From: Microdochium bolleyi
Lineage: Eukaryota > Ascomycota > Sordariomycetes > Xylariales > Microdochiaceae
Assembly: GCA_001566295.1 (NCBI GenBank)
Contig: KQ964249.1
Coordinates: forward strand, 1,302,001 to 1,366,000
DNA length: 64,000 nt
Direction: 5' to 3'
A model generated the notes under the pieces. The model was not told the DNA's origin. It made no database searches and was given only the letters and a program-made list of their open reading frames with translations. Positions 40,656-51,698 of this stretch are shown piece by piece (the first letter of the stretch is position 1; each line of letters begins with the position of its first letter). Both the position numbers and the translations under genes were made by a program.

Positions 40656-42533
40656 TCAGGAATGCCAGCTCCGCCGCCTCCCCTCCTCGATGCTATAGAT
40701 CATCCTGCACGGCCTGTCCCCAGCGGCCTGGCACACCTTGGACCGCCCGAGGTTCTTGGCCTTGGGCCCCTGCGGCCCTGCGACGTAGTGGTACTGCCCG
40801 AAGAGCCGGTACTGCCGCTCGTCGGCCAGGGAGAGGTAGTCGTCGCCCCAGGCTCCCGCGTAGTGGAACCAGCTCGTCGGGGCGTCCGGGTTCTCGGCCG
40901 TCGGGGTGAGGCCGCGGTCGCTGCTGTCGTCGCCGTCGCCGTTGTCGTCGTCGTCCGCAGCGGTGTAGTCGTACCAGTATGACCGCATGTTCCTGGCCGG
41001 ATCCCACAGCGGCCCGCGGTCTGTCACATCGCGCAGCATCTTGAACGGCAGGACGTACGGGTGGTCTCCGGGGCCGGCATACATGGCGTGGCTGCCGACG
41101 GCGCTGTATATCACCGGCCTGGCGGGACCATCATTCTCGGCGGGCGACGCCGCGGGATCAGCGCTGCCGTCCACGCCGTCTCCAGCAGCGGGTCTGCTGC
41201 CCTGGTGGAAGATGCTCTTCTTCGTCTTCTTCTCCACGGCTGACCACGCATAGGCCTGCCCGCCCTCGTGCTCGCTAAAGTACACGGCCCGCGGCACGCC
41301 GGACTCGAAGCGCACCATGGCGTGCTCCCAGTCGCCGACGTGGTTGCCGTACCGCACGCCCAGGACCGTCTGTCCGAGGTTGTACGCGTAGAAGAAGAAC
41401 CAGAAGGCGTCGAGCACGCCGGACCCTTTGTCCACGAGGACCAGCGTCGCCGGGGCGCGGGAGTAGCCTGACGTGTTGTCGGGCCTGTTCATGGCGTTCT
41501 CGTACTGCTGCAGCTGTGCTACTGCTGCTCCTGAGGCGGCTTCAGGCGAGGAATCGGAGGGACGGGAGTAGTACTCTGGACGAAAGGCCCTCGAGCGTTT
41601 CTCCCCGGATTCCCTGTTTTTATGCTCCTTCCTGCTTGTGAGAAAGTCCCCGTGATTCCCGGGCCGGTCGGCGGGTTCTCGGCGCGGATCCGAGATGCGG
41701 TTCAGCGGGTGAGACTTGTCGACGTCGAACCACGTCGTGCTGTCGGCAGGGTGTCCCGAGCGGCTGTTCACGTCCCCTCCATCAACAAGTCCCTCTCCAT
41801 GTCCCTCCTCATCGTTGTCGGGGAAGGGTAGTGGGATGTTATCCTTACTGCCCAGCCACGCCGGGCGGTCCTCGACGTCCACCTCACTCGTCAGGAACAC
41901 GCCCCCTCCCCCTCGTCCTACATTGAGATACGGATTCAGCTGCTCGGCGAGGTTATCCAGACCCAGAGGCTCCGTGAGGTTAGCACCTCCCAAGCTCGAG
42001 CGAGGGACCACCATGTGGCTCAGATGCTCCGCGATGTCGGACGGCCAGAAGTGCTCGCCTGAGTAGAGGTGCACGAGCGGCGCGTGGTCGAGAACGTACT
42101 GCGGGATGCCCTTGAGGGTGTTGTTGCCGTTCCTGCTGCTACTGTCGTTCTCCGAGATTCTTTCATTGTCGGGTGCGGTCCCTGCTCCTGTTCTTCGTCC
42201 TCTTATCCTCCGTGTCAACTCCCGCCGTCTCAGCTCGATTCGATCAACATACTCTCCCCAAAATCCACCAGCACCACCGCCATCGCCATCAACAGCCCCC
42301 CTCCTTCTCCCCTCCGCCGGATCAGCCCTGATGTGCGCGAGCCCACACAGCCCGAGCCAGCGGCACGCCTGCCGGTCGAGCCAGCTCGGCGAGGTGTCCA
42401 CCCAGCGCCTGTCGGCCTCCTGCTTGTCCCGGCTGGGCTTGACCGGGTTGAGCACCTGCGGGAGCAGCCACAGGAGGAACACAAGCGTCCCCAGGGCGGC
42501 GAGGACGATGAGGAGACGACGGGCGTGGTACAT
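40656..42533 (-). CDS. VPS62: VPS62-family protein (vacuolar sorting-associated, DUF946)
   Basis: Intronless frame of 625 residues from the ATG at 42533. One N-terminal membrane helix (about residues 7-25, LLIVLAALGTLVFLLWLLPQ) makes it a likely type II membrane or secretory-pathway protein. The conserved Vps62 region begins near residue 150 (HAPLVHLYSGEHFWPSDIAE). It continues with APATLVLVDKGSGVLDAFWF, GNHVGDWEHAMVRFESGVPR, VIYSAVGSHAMYAGPGDHPY and DEPT-like WFHYAGAWGDDYL. In yeast VPS62 is linked to cytoplasm-to-vacuole protein targeting, but its biochemical role is unknown. A variable, hydrophilic insert of about 130 residues separates the first two conserved blocks. The frame is open further upstream, but that part includes a Lys run coded by (GAA)n and is taken as leader. 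Confidence 0.88.
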   Translation of the reverse strand: MYHARRLLIVLAALGTLVFLLWLLPQVLNPVKPSRDKQEADRRWVDTSPSWLDRQACRWLGLCGLAHIRADPAEGRRRGAVDGDGGGAGGFWGEYVDRIELRRRELTRRIRGRRTGAGTAPDNERISENDSSSRNGNNTLKGIPQYVLDHAPLVHLYSGEHFWPSDIAEHLSHMVVPRSSLGGANLTEPLGLDNLAEQLNPYLNVGRGGGGVFLTSEVDVEDRPAWLGSKDNIPLPFPDNDEEGHGEGLVDGGDVNSRSGHPADSTTWFDVDKSHPLNRISDPRREPADRPGNHGDFLTSRKEHKNRESGEKRSRAFRPEYYSRPSDSSPEAASGAAVAQLQQYENAMNRPDNTSGYSRAPATLVLVDKGSGVLDAFWFFFYAYNLGQTVLGVRYGNHVGDWEHAMVRFESGVPRAVYFSEHEGGQAYAWSAVEKKTKKSIFHQGSRPAAGDGVDGSADPAASPAENDGPARPVIYSAVGSHAMYAGPGDHPYVLPFKMLRDVTDRGPLWDPARNMRSYWYDYTAADDDDNGDGDDSSDRGLTPTAENPDAPTSWFHYAGAWGDDYLSLADERQYRLFGQYHYVAGPQGPKAKNLGRSKVCQAAGDRPCRMIYSIEEGRRRSWHS

Positions 42534-43747
42534 TGCTTTCTTCTTCTTCTTCTTCTTCTTCTTCTTATTTCTCTCTCCGTCCCTTCTTACCTTCCAGCGC
42601 TCAGGGGAATATTGTAGATATGGTGAAAGCCAAGGGTTTTTAGCCGAGCTGGACGCCGCGTTGAATTGAAGCCCGCGGGTACCTGTCCTGTGCCGTCGTG
42701 GCTCTTCCGTGGCAAAACTCCAAGAGCCCTCAACTTTCGTGCACACACAATGACGAGGCCAGATATGTGTTGGGTGTCTTCCGCCCAACGTTGGGATTTT
42801 CCAGAGAGCAAAGACTGTTGTGATTCCGAAAATAATAGAAGCGGCGAGGGCATCTCTCTGCGGCGGTCCCCTCGGATTCCAGGTCCGTCTTGGTTGTTGG
42901 GTGCAACCAAGGCCAGGAAAGACTAACAAAGCAGCACGCAGAAAGGAGTACAGGCCGCCTCAGAGGTCAAGAAATAAACACCATCACCGTTGAGCATTGC
43001 ATGGATGAGAGGAAAGAAGGGGAAAGGAACGGCACAGCAGTGCCTGCCTGCCTGCCGCCCTCCGAAGCAGGAGCTGAGCAGCAAGGCTGCGACAAACATG
43101 GTGTGTGCGTCTGCAACGGGCTGCTGAGCATTGACTGTGTCAGTGGCGAGCCACGTGAGGGCCGCCCTGGTCCAATCCCTGGCGTCAGCGCTAGAGGTGT
43201 GGTCTGTGCCAGTGGGTGCCCTTATGGCGCTACGCCGTGCCTGCGGATCCGTCCACGGGACCTGGACCACTGGCTGCCTACCATTCCGCCCACGACTTCA
43301 ACATCGAGCCCCCAATGGATCAGAGGACAGGCAGCCCACAGAAAGACACAACACACAGGACGGTTGCACGATGGAACTCTGCAGTTCGCATTATTACTGG
43401 ATGTTGTGATAACCTGCTCCAGCTAGGTCGATGTAAATCTATGTACAGGAGAGAATGAGTAACGCGGCCAGCATGGCGGCTGGAAAGACATGCTCTCAGG
43501 CATATATCCAAGTCCTGGCCTGCTTGCCTATTCTGAACGGCAAGTAGGAGGTGGTCGCCTCCTTGTGTCTTCTCTCTGTTGGTCTAGAGACGCCTTTCGC
43601 ACCTCTAGAGCGCTCCGCTGTCATATATGCAGGTGAAAGCAATTAACTCCTGGTTCCAAATAAAGACGGCCTTGTCCCGCACAAACGCGAGATCAAGTAG
43701 AACCCCGCTTCTCACAAGAAACTCCTCTGCACAGGCTTGACACTCTC
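42534..43747. other. Intergenic region upstream of VPS62-like gene
   Basis: About 1.2 kb between the start of the VPS62-like gene and the 3' end of the FLC-family gene. It begins with a TTC repeat next to the ATG. No other gene was recognised. Confidence 0.5.
42538..42564 (-). repeat. (GAA)9 trinucleotide repeat just upstream of the VPS62-like ATG
   Basis: Nine TTC units on the plus strand read as GAA on the mRNA. They end 4 bases before the start codon at 42533, so the run lies in the leader. Confidence 0.9.
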
Positions 43748-46093
43748 CTAGTTGTCATAGCCGGCGCCACGTTGCCAAGGGCTGAGTGCACACGTCAGCT
43801 ATGAAGCTCATTGCCAATCAGTGCATGGTATGTTTGCTTACCTGGAACCGTTCTGAGGCCGGGATCCCGCAGCACTGCCGTTGTTCTGCTGGCGGAACGA
43901 GGGCGCATTCTGCTGCGCGCCGTATGGGCTTGGTGTACGGTTGGGGCCGTTCGCGGCAGGGAGCATGGGCACCGAGGGGCTGATGGGAGACCGCGGCGGG
44001 TGGATCGAGTGGCCTTGGCTGAACGAGGCGGTCGACTGATTGTAAGCACCCATCACAGGGCGGGCACCCAGGGGTGAGTCGGCTGTGCGACGACGGGCCG
44101 AGTGTAACGAGTCGTTGTCGTCGTCGAGGTCCAGGCCAGGCTTGCTGTAACCAGCCTTGTCGCCACGAGCCGTGGCCGCGAGGGCATCGAGCTCAGTCGT
44201 GCCAGTCAGCTGCGACTGCGACTTCATGAACGATCCTCGGTCGTCTGCCATAAACTGGTAGCGGCTGTCGGGGTTCTTGCGGTAGAAGACCATGACAGTG
44301 GTGACAATGACCATGATCAGAAGTACAGTGGCAAAGATGGCGTTCATGAAGAAGAGGATCAGGCCGATAGCACCATTCACAATCTTGGGCTGGTCGAACA
44401 CATCAGAGAAGATGAGCAGGAAGACCGAGTTGATGAAGTTGATGGCGTAGATGGCAATGTTGAACGAGTTGGTCGGCTTGTCCATCCAGGGGCGCATGAC
44501 ACTGGCAGTGACCAGGGCAGCGGCTTCGACCAGCAGGAAGCCGATCGCCTGAGCAGTCCCGTTGTTCTGGCCGAGCGCGACGAAGGCGCTCTTGATAAAG
44601 GTATAGCCAAGAACCGGCAGGATGAAGTAGTAGGCGGAGGCTCTGAACTGGATGTAAAGGAATCCCCACTTGTTAAGGGCCTGCGGGTCGGAGAAGAGAA
44701 TGTAGGCAGGGTTGCGGTGCATGGCCACCGAGCGGCGCGCAATGCGGATGACCTTCCACGCGGCCCAGCTCAGCGTCACAGTCATGCCGATGAGGAAGAA
44801 CACGGCGAGGACAACCTCGGCAGGCGAGTCGAGCTGGGTGAACTCCCACAAGCACAGGACAGTCATTTGCGGGTAGCCAATCAGAGTCAGGCGGAAGAGG
44901 ATGCCCTTGAGCACAGTGAGCCAGCCGTTACGGAACTCGAGGAAGGTGTCGGGCTTCATCCACTTCTGCTTGACGGCCAGCTCGCAGTAGCCCTTGAAGG
45001 CTGCAACACCACCAGCCGTGAAGACGACGAGCAGGCAGAAGAATGTCAAGCCTGTCATGAACAGGTTGGTCGTCTCGATGCCGGCTCTGAAGGCTGCTCG
45101 CTGGATTCCAAACACGAGGAAGCTGCCAGATCCGGTGGTGATGTTAGAGCGCTTGATCATGTGGGTGATGGCCTTCGGCATGACCTTGGAGGTACGACGC
45201 AGAAGGCCGACAGCCAAGGGGGCGAGCTCGCGCTTCGCGACCTGGACCGACTTGGTTGCCAACGAGTTGAACAGTTGGGCCGGGGTGCCGCCAGTGGCAC
45301 GCTGGTACCATGTGAAGATGTCCTGCATGAAATCGATTCTGATGATACCCACGGACCACTGGAAGTCCTGTGTCCACGACTGCACGATGGGAGGCAGGCG
45401 GATGCCGCTCATGCCGAGCATGGCCTGGGCTTGGAAGAAGCCGAATAGAGACAGAGCACCTGACGCGATGTGGGCAGCAGCATTGGCATAGCCGAGACCG
45501 TTGAGCAGGGCCGATGCGCACAGGACGAGACCGGCAATGATGGCAAGGACCCACTTGACAGCAAGAAGGTTGACAGTCTTGCCGTTGGAGATCTCAGCTT
45601 CAAGGCAGGCCACACTCTCGCCGGTGCTGGTCAGGTTGACGAAGACCTTGACGGTGGCGTCCAGATCAGGGAAAGTGAAGGCGATGCCGGGAATCATCTT
45701 GGAGGCGTCCTTGGGGACGGGCAGGTTGAAGTCAAAGGTCAGCTTGCCCGCCGTCATGGGGCAGAGACCGGCGAGACCACTGTCGGTGGCCTTGGGGTCT
45801 ACCTTGCAAGGATCGATGGTCTGGTGGATGAACTGATAACCGTAGGCGGCGATGGAGAAGTCAAAGACGACCTTTCCTTCGACAGAGGATGTGGCCACCA
45901 TTTCGACGAGCGCCGTGTTGTTGTCGGGTGTGTACTGGACGTTGAAGCGACTGGCCGTGAACATGGAGTTGGGCTGGCAGGTGTTAAGCGCCTTGGAGAT
46001 GAGCATCCTCTCATCTGCAATTGTGCACGGCAGTGCCGCGAGGAGCGATGTGGCGAGCCATAGTGGCTTCGCGAAGAAGCCGGTCGGCCTCAT
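43748..46093 (-). CDS. FLC/TRP-like membrane channel family protein (flavin carrier protein)
   Basis: Two exons: 46093-43842 and 43781-43748, with a 60-base intron, encode 761 residues. A signal peptide (residues 1-26, WLATSLLAALPCTIA) precedes an ML-like lumenal domain (about 27-170, with Cys pairs). A TRP-like region with about nine membrane helices (about 175-610) follows, then a Ser/Pro/Gln-rich cytosolic tail. Yeast Flc proteins are ER or plasma-membrane proteins tied to FAD transport, cell-wall integrity and calcium; homologues include fission yeast Pkd2. The frame of exon 1 stops right after the donor (AGG TAA). The small last exon adds PWQRGAGYDN, a C-terminal end I recall from relatives. 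The intron has branch GCTGAC and acceptor TCAG. Confidence 0.92.
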
Positions 46094-47256
46094 TCTGGCG
46101 TGTTGTGGATGTTGAGATTGAGGGCACGGACAGGGCGGAGACCAAGCAGGAGTTGCTCGAGGTGGTCGTCGGTCGGCTCGCAGTCACTGGATGACTGGAA
46201 GCTGGGAAGTAGCCGGATTCTGTCTGAACTCAAAAACCCTTACACGGAAAGCGATTGAATGGACAAAGAGACGAGGACCCGTTACCAGAAGGGGCGTCGT
46301 AGTCTCGTGTCGTGTGTCTGTGGGAGGTGCGTGGGTGAATTGCGGAGAAGAAGAAGAGCTGTTGTGGTGCTCGTGTCGAGACGAGGCGAAAAGAGTGGCA
46401 GGTGGCAGCCGTGTCGATATGGAAGGGCGCCCGGGCGGAGGGAGAGAGAGTGGACGAAGCGAGCGCAGCCTGCTTTCAGTAAGGTTGTGGTTGTGGTGGT
46501 GGGTGGTGTGGTTGTCGATGGGAAGCGATCGAGCGTGGCCGAGGGCGAGACAAGCCAGACACGAACGAGCAGACAGACGCTGGAAAGGGGGCCAGCCGGC
46601 AGATGCAGTGCTCAGCTAAGGTTCTCACTGGGTGCTGGGCGTTGCTTGGGGGCGCCTGGGCAAGGCAGGGGGCAGGGTTCGCGCACGATCAGGGGGAGCA
46701 GCAAGCAGTGAGCAAATCAGCGTCGAGATCGGCGGGTACCTGCCTTAGGCCGCGCACAGGGGCCCACTCCCTCCCCGTCCTCCTCCCTTGGTTGGCCAGT
46801 CTGCTGCCCGCCCCTTTTTTCCATCGCCAACCCGGGGCTGTCGTACGCTTGCCTGGCCAGAGTCCAGCAGTGGCAAAGCTGTACTGGACCCCTCGAAAGA
46901 CGATGCGCAATGCTCGAGTAGGATGCTGACGAGATGCCAGTCCCAGTAGCTGCAGCTTGGCCGGCCTCAAGCCGCTGCGTTCTGCTACACGTCTCGGGGT
47001 CCCATGGCCGTGGCCAAGGCCAAGGCGGCCGGCTGTCCACCCACACCTGCGTCCTGCGACACTTGGGGTTTGGCCCAGCTCGGGAGCCGGGAGCAGCCAG
47101 AGGCCGCCCCGGCACGTTCCAGCAGTCCACCGTCCGAATGCGTCACCCAGACTGGCCGAACGCGTGTCGTCGTCTGTACTTTCTGCGACACCAACCTCGT
47201 CCTGTCTCTTGCTTGTCGTCACTCGCGTGCCAACGAGCACAATACCTACGCTAGGC

Positions 47257-47308
47257 GGGTACCTCAGGTACTTTTCCTAATGTAAGTACCCTAAGGTAAG
47301 GTAGTACC
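47257..47308. repeat. Cluster of GTACC / AAGGTA motifs with dyad symmetry
   Basis: Within about 50 bases lie GGGTACCT, CAGGTAC, AAGTACCCTAAGGTAAGG and GTAGTACC, alternating in orientation. Similar short palindromic strings are scattered in Sordariomycete intergenic DNA. Function unknown. Confidence 0.55.
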
Positions 47309-48202
47309 ATTATGCACTGGCTCACCAGCTGCTTCATGCGTAACGCCAGAGTGGGTCTGGCCTGAACAACCGCCCGCCTCGTGCTCCTGCGTGCGCCCAA
47401 ACGTTTTGTCGCAGGACACACAGAGTCTCTAAAACAGATCACGTGCGTTGAGCGGGATCGGATGCTCAGGTCTGTTCTCTTTGCCCGGTCCCTTGGCCAC
47501 TCCGACTTCTGTGTTGCTGGTGACCATCTGCGACGGACAATCATTGTTTCGCTGCAAAGATTCCGTCTCGAAACGCACCGGCAAGTCCAAACGTGACACG
47601 CCTCGTCGCCAGGTCACGGCTGGCCGGCAGCTATCTGCCTGCCTGCCTCTGACAACCTACGATATGCTTCACTAAAGTACGCACTTCTGCGCATGCGAAA
47701 CGACGTCATCCCTCGCCAAACCGTGCAAGATGGCAATCTCGCACCTGACTGACGAAGAGCACGCACATCCGCAGATCACCATAGTCGCGACATGCCAGCC
47801 CCACCAGGCAATCAATCGGTCCTCAACTGACGGGCAAGGGCAGGGGCAAACAGGGCGTCGGCACCCCTCGGCTCAGACGACGATCCTTGAGCGTAGGTAT
47901 GTAGACATGGCACAGGGGCAGGCATCGAGTTCAGAGCCAGAGTCAGAGTCAGATCTCGCAAGACGTCCGTCGAGAATCGACAGTAGACAGGCCAGAGGCC
48001 AGGCATAGTACCACCACGTTCGGACCAGGACAGGCGGGCGGACGTCGCCAAAGTTCTCCCCAGCCCTCCCCCCGCAGATCTCTCAAAAGAAGGGATCCTT
48101 CTTTATCCGCCCATCTTGGCAAGTGCCAGCCAGCAAGCGAGGGAGCAGTTCGGGGGGATATAGTGCAACTGCCGTAGGTACATGATCCATCACGAGCATA
48201 GC

Positions 48203-48225
48203 TTTTTTTTTTTTTTTTTTTTTTT
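48203..48225 (+). repeat. Poly-T run (23 T)
   Basis: Twenty-three consecutive T lie in an intergenic region. No target-site duplication or element was recognised on either side. Confidence 0.85.
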
Positions 48226-49121
48226 GGTCGACGGTGCCTCGAAAGCACTGCAGCTCTTTCCCTCAAATGTTTTGTCCAAGATCTCGGTATCCGGTAGGTA
48301 TAGGAAGCAAAAACCAAGCCAGCCCTCGCCGGCCGGGGATCGGCGCGCGAGCCGATCCCCTCATCGCTGCTCCATATCTAATTATTAGCATCGCAAAGTG
48401 GCGCGCCGTTCCCTAGATCGTCGCTGCAGGGGTTTACCTGCAAAGAAGGGTGGGACGAGGGGACTACCTATTCCCCTTCCTCTCACACCTCTTGAGCAAG
48501 CACGCTCGGCACGCACAGCCAGCACGAGTTTGGTACTCCGTCGATCTCGTTACTCTGTAGCTCGCCATCACTTGGAAATGCCGAGATTGAGATCGCCGTG
48601 GCTTCTTCTTCTTCTTCGTTCCAGAGGCTCAAGACAGAAAGGGCTGAAACAGGGAACCCCTCTCTTTCGATAGTCTTCCCAAACAATGATCAGCACTCAA
48701 GACTTGGGCCGTGGATATATACTACACAGCGAGTGTATATACAACGGAGCATAATATTGCGGGTTGGACAGCGCCCTGATGAGAGAGGACCTTTTCCAGA
48801 GCAGATGTCGTTCCGCAGGGGCACGCGTCGTTTTACACTACGCTTCGTGCTCGCCGTGTTGCTGTTGCACATCTTGTTGATACTACTTTGACGGAAACAC
48901 ATTTTTACACATCACAAATTTGGTCCACATGGCGCTCGTGAGTGCTCAAGGAGGTTTAAGGAATAACCCTGAGGATTAGGGGACTCGTGAATGCTATTCA
49001 AGGAATAGAAATGCTGCAATACTGTCATGTTGAATCGTCATCATCATTATTGTCGTCGTCCTCTTGTCCAACGATGCGGCAGCAGTTACCATCCATCCCC
49101 TTGACTCAGACTGTCGCAGTC

Positions 49122-51698
49122 TCAGAACAGCTGCCACTCCGTCAGCCACGGCTTGTTGCCGTGCGCGTAGTTGATCCCGTGCTTGTAGTTCCCCGTGAGC
49201 TCCTCCTCGTCGACGCCGCAGTGCGTCTGCCCATCGCGCCCGTCGAACCAGCCCAGGCCGTACGTCTTGCCCATTTCCTCGAGCTTGCGGGTCATGCCCG
49301 CGTTGCTCAGCTTCGCGGTGCCGACAAAGTCGTACAGCATCCGGCTTTGGTGCACAAACGCCAGCACCGACGCGATCGAGCTGGGCTGTCGCGGCAGGAA
49401 CGGGTGGCGCCGCCGCACGAACACGACGGTCGCCACGACCGCCATGTACAGCAGGATGAAGAACGTGCAGCCCAGCGTGATGAGGAACGACATGACGGTT
49501 TCCTGACCCGAGAGGCCTTCGTGTATGAAACTCGTCTCGCCGTCGAGCGACTGCGAGGACGTGGCCGAGGTCGTACTCTTCGCGAGCTTGGTCAGGAACG
49601 CCTGCCCGTCGATAGTGGCCAGGCTAGTCGCGAAGATGGTGAGCCCTTCGGTCATGACGGTGCCCCAGCCGACGAGAAAAACTAGCCAGTGCTTGTTGAA
49701 CAGGGCGCGGAAAGCGACCAATGCGAACGGCATGGCCGTGTAGTCGAGGGTCAGCGTCCGGGCCGGCGCGTGCCGCTTCGAGAGGATATAGTACGGCTCC
49801 ATCATGCGCATGGACGAGTCGATACCTCCCCAGGCGAGCTTGATGCAGACGGCGAAAGCAGTGATGAGCCACGGCGCCTTGTCCGTAATCACGCTCGCCG
49901 GCGTGTACAGAAAGATCGGCACAAAGGCGATGAACATGGCCAGCCCAAGCATAAAGGGAATGTAGCCTTCCTTCCGCATCATGAGTGGATGCGGGTTGTC
50001 CGGAAGGTGCGGCTCCCTGTACCGATCCTGCTCCTGTAATGTGGCGGTCGAGGACTCGTCGGGTGCTATCGAGGAGTTCAGCAGGACATAGCGGCGGTCC
50101 TTGAGCTTGTAGTGGATGTCCTTGGGCGTGGCGGTGTCCATGTCTTTAAAATCCATCATGATGTGACTGACTGTCGCCATGGCAGCCAGGCCAGCGATGC
50201 CCTTGACGTCCCCTATGAGGCCGGATTTGCGCCTGCTTATAAGGAAGAAGAGAACGCATCCCAGAGCGGCAATGACGACGAACAGTGCCGTCAGCAGCCG
50301 GGACAAGACCATGTCGACGATGACAAACTTTTCGATTCTCTCATTCTCAAGTCTGGTTTGGCGGTCTGGCTTGAGAATAATGGCGGCAGCCGTCAGTGTC
50401 GGCACGAGCGAGATCGCGAGCAGCGATGCAATGGACGAGAGCGCCACTACATGATGTCTGCGCTGGAATGCCCGGAAAGGCGGCATGATGTTGAAGATCG
50501 TCTCGTAGTCCACGTTGATGGACTCGGCAGCTAGAGCGCCGCCCTCTTTCGACAGCTGATAGAACGCCTCCAGACGTCGCACCTCGAAATCCGTGTTCTG
50601 CCACAGAACACCATAGGTGACGGCGATGATCGTCGGCACAAACCGCAGCACAAAGTAATGTATTGGCGCGATATCGGTTGCGCTGGTGAACGTCAGCAGC
50701 GGCTTGCGTGCCGACGACTGGTACAGGATCTCTTGGCACCCAGCGAGCACGACTGAGAGCGCAATCAAGAACAGGAGGTAATACCACTGCATGAAGATGG
50801 GCCGCCAGTTGGGCTGCGGGTAGAAGACCTCGGTCTTGGGCTTTGACAGTGGCATCGTCGTGGCTCTGGGCACTCCGGCTTGCGCGTGGTCGCCGCCGAA
50901 CCCTGCCGGCCCGGCCATGGAACTCAGGTCGATATCCGTGGACTCCTCAACAATGACCTCGATGACTTCGCCGCGCCTATTGGCTTCATCCTGACCAGCA
51001 CTCCTGAGTTGCGTCCTCGGGCCGAGTGACGGCTTCATTCGTATCGATCCAAGCCGGGACAAGCTTCGCTTTATCGACCCGGAAGTCGGGCTCCGCGCCA
51101 GTAGCTCGCCCTCTGAAATGACTGTCTTGGGAGCCATGCCCTGACCCAGGCCGCCTGTGAGGTGCCCACTGGCCTCCTGCTGCTGCAGGTTCCGCATGAA
51201 CTCCTCATCCTGCGCCCCCATCGGCCCCGAGAAGGAAGTCATGTCGAAGATGGGCTCATTAGAAAGTCCCATCGTGGCCGGCGGAGGGTCATACAGCGCT
51301 TCTGCCGGCGGCGCTGCTGAGCGCAGCAAAGACATGTCGATGCTCTCATCCTCGTGAATAGTCTCCTGGGCCCGGGCACTGAAGCTCTTCAGAGGCCCTC
51401 TCTGAGACCCTCTGCGGGAGGATGAAGGGTTTAGCCCGCCGACAGGGGCGTAACCCCTGGATGAAGGTCGTCTCAGTGGTGCTGACCAGGACGAGCCATC
51501 TGGATGCGCTTGAGCTGGTGCGGGTGTCGACGAGAAACTCTGCGGAGGCGGGGAGCCATAGCGTGACTGCAGGGAGACGAGGGACTCGCGGCCTCTTATG
51601 CCGTCATAGTCGCCGTCGGAGATGTTGGAGACCTGGTGGCGCAGGTCGTGTTGCTGTGTGGACGGTGCGTGGCCCAGTTGGGCGTACCGGTGATCCAT
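49122..51698 (-). CDS. DUF3433 multi-pass membrane protein
   Basis: Intronless frame of 858 residues. The first about 275 residues are hydrophilic and Ser/Pro-rich with many basic-Ser sites (SLQSRYGSP; RRPSSRGYAP; SIKRSLSRLGSIRM), so probably cytosolic and phosphorylated. Two similar membrane halves follow. The first starts at NWRPIFMQWYYLLFLIALSV and contains PIHYFVLRFVPTIIAVTYG and FEVRRLEAFYQLSKEGG. The second contains EGYIPFMLGLAMFIAFVPIF and MMEPYYILSKRHAPA. This repeated architecture is that of DUF3433 proteins, found only in filamentous fungi. Eight to ten helices are expected. Function is not established; the protein is possibly involved in hyphal morphology. Stop at 49122. Confidence 0.88.
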   Translation of the reverse strand: MDHRYAQLGHAPSTQQHDLRHQVSNISDGDYDGIRGRESLVSLQSRYGSPPPQSFSSTPAPAQAHPDGSSWSAPLRRPSSRGYAPVGGLNPSSSRRGSQRGPLKSFSARAQETIHEDESIDMSLLRSAAPPAEALYDPPPATMGLSNEPIFDMTSFSGPMGAQDEEFMRNLQQQEASGHLTGGLGQGMAPKTVISEGELLARSPTSGSIKRSLSRLGSIRMKPSLGPRTQLRSAGQDEANRRGEVIEVIVEESTDIDLSSMAGPAGFGGDHAQAGVPRATTMPLSKPKTEVFYPQPNWRPIFMQWYYLLFLIALSVVLAGCQEILYQSSARKPLLTFTSATDIAPIHYFVLRFVPTIIAVTYGVLWQNTDFEVRRLEAFYQLSKEGGALAAESINVDYETIFNIMPPFRAFQRRHHVVALSSIASLLAISLVPTLTAAAIILKPDRQTRLENERIEKFVIVDMVLSRLLTALFVVIAALGCVLFFLISRRKSGLIGDVKGIAGLAAMATVSHIMMDFKDMDTATPKDIHYKLKDRRYVLLNSSIAPDESSTATLQEQDRYREPHLPDNPHPLMMRKEGYIPFMLGLAMFIAFVPIFLYTPASVITDKAPWLITAFAVCIKLAWGGIDSSMRMMEPYYILSKRHAPARTLTLDYTAMPFALVAFRALFNKHWLVFLVGWGTVMTEGLTIFATSLATIDGQAFLTKLAKSTTSATSSQSLDGETSFIHEGLSGQETVMSFLITLGCTFFILLYMAVVATVVFVRRRHPFLPRQPSSIASVLAFVHQSRMLYDFVGTAKLSNAGMTRKLEEMGKTYGLGWFDGRDGQTHCGVDEEELTGNYKHGINYAHGNKPWLTEWQLF

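Larger units (their letters stand above)
46094..49121. other. Long intergenic region (3 kb), no recognised gene
   Basis: Upstream of the FLC-family gene (-) and downstream of the DUF3433 gene (-). It contains a GTACC/AAGGTA cluster at 47257-47308 and a 23-base T run at 48203-48225. Frames up to 180 codons on either strand resemble no family and look like GC-rich shadows. A short-peptide gene or non-coding transcript cannot be excluded. Confidence 0.5.
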
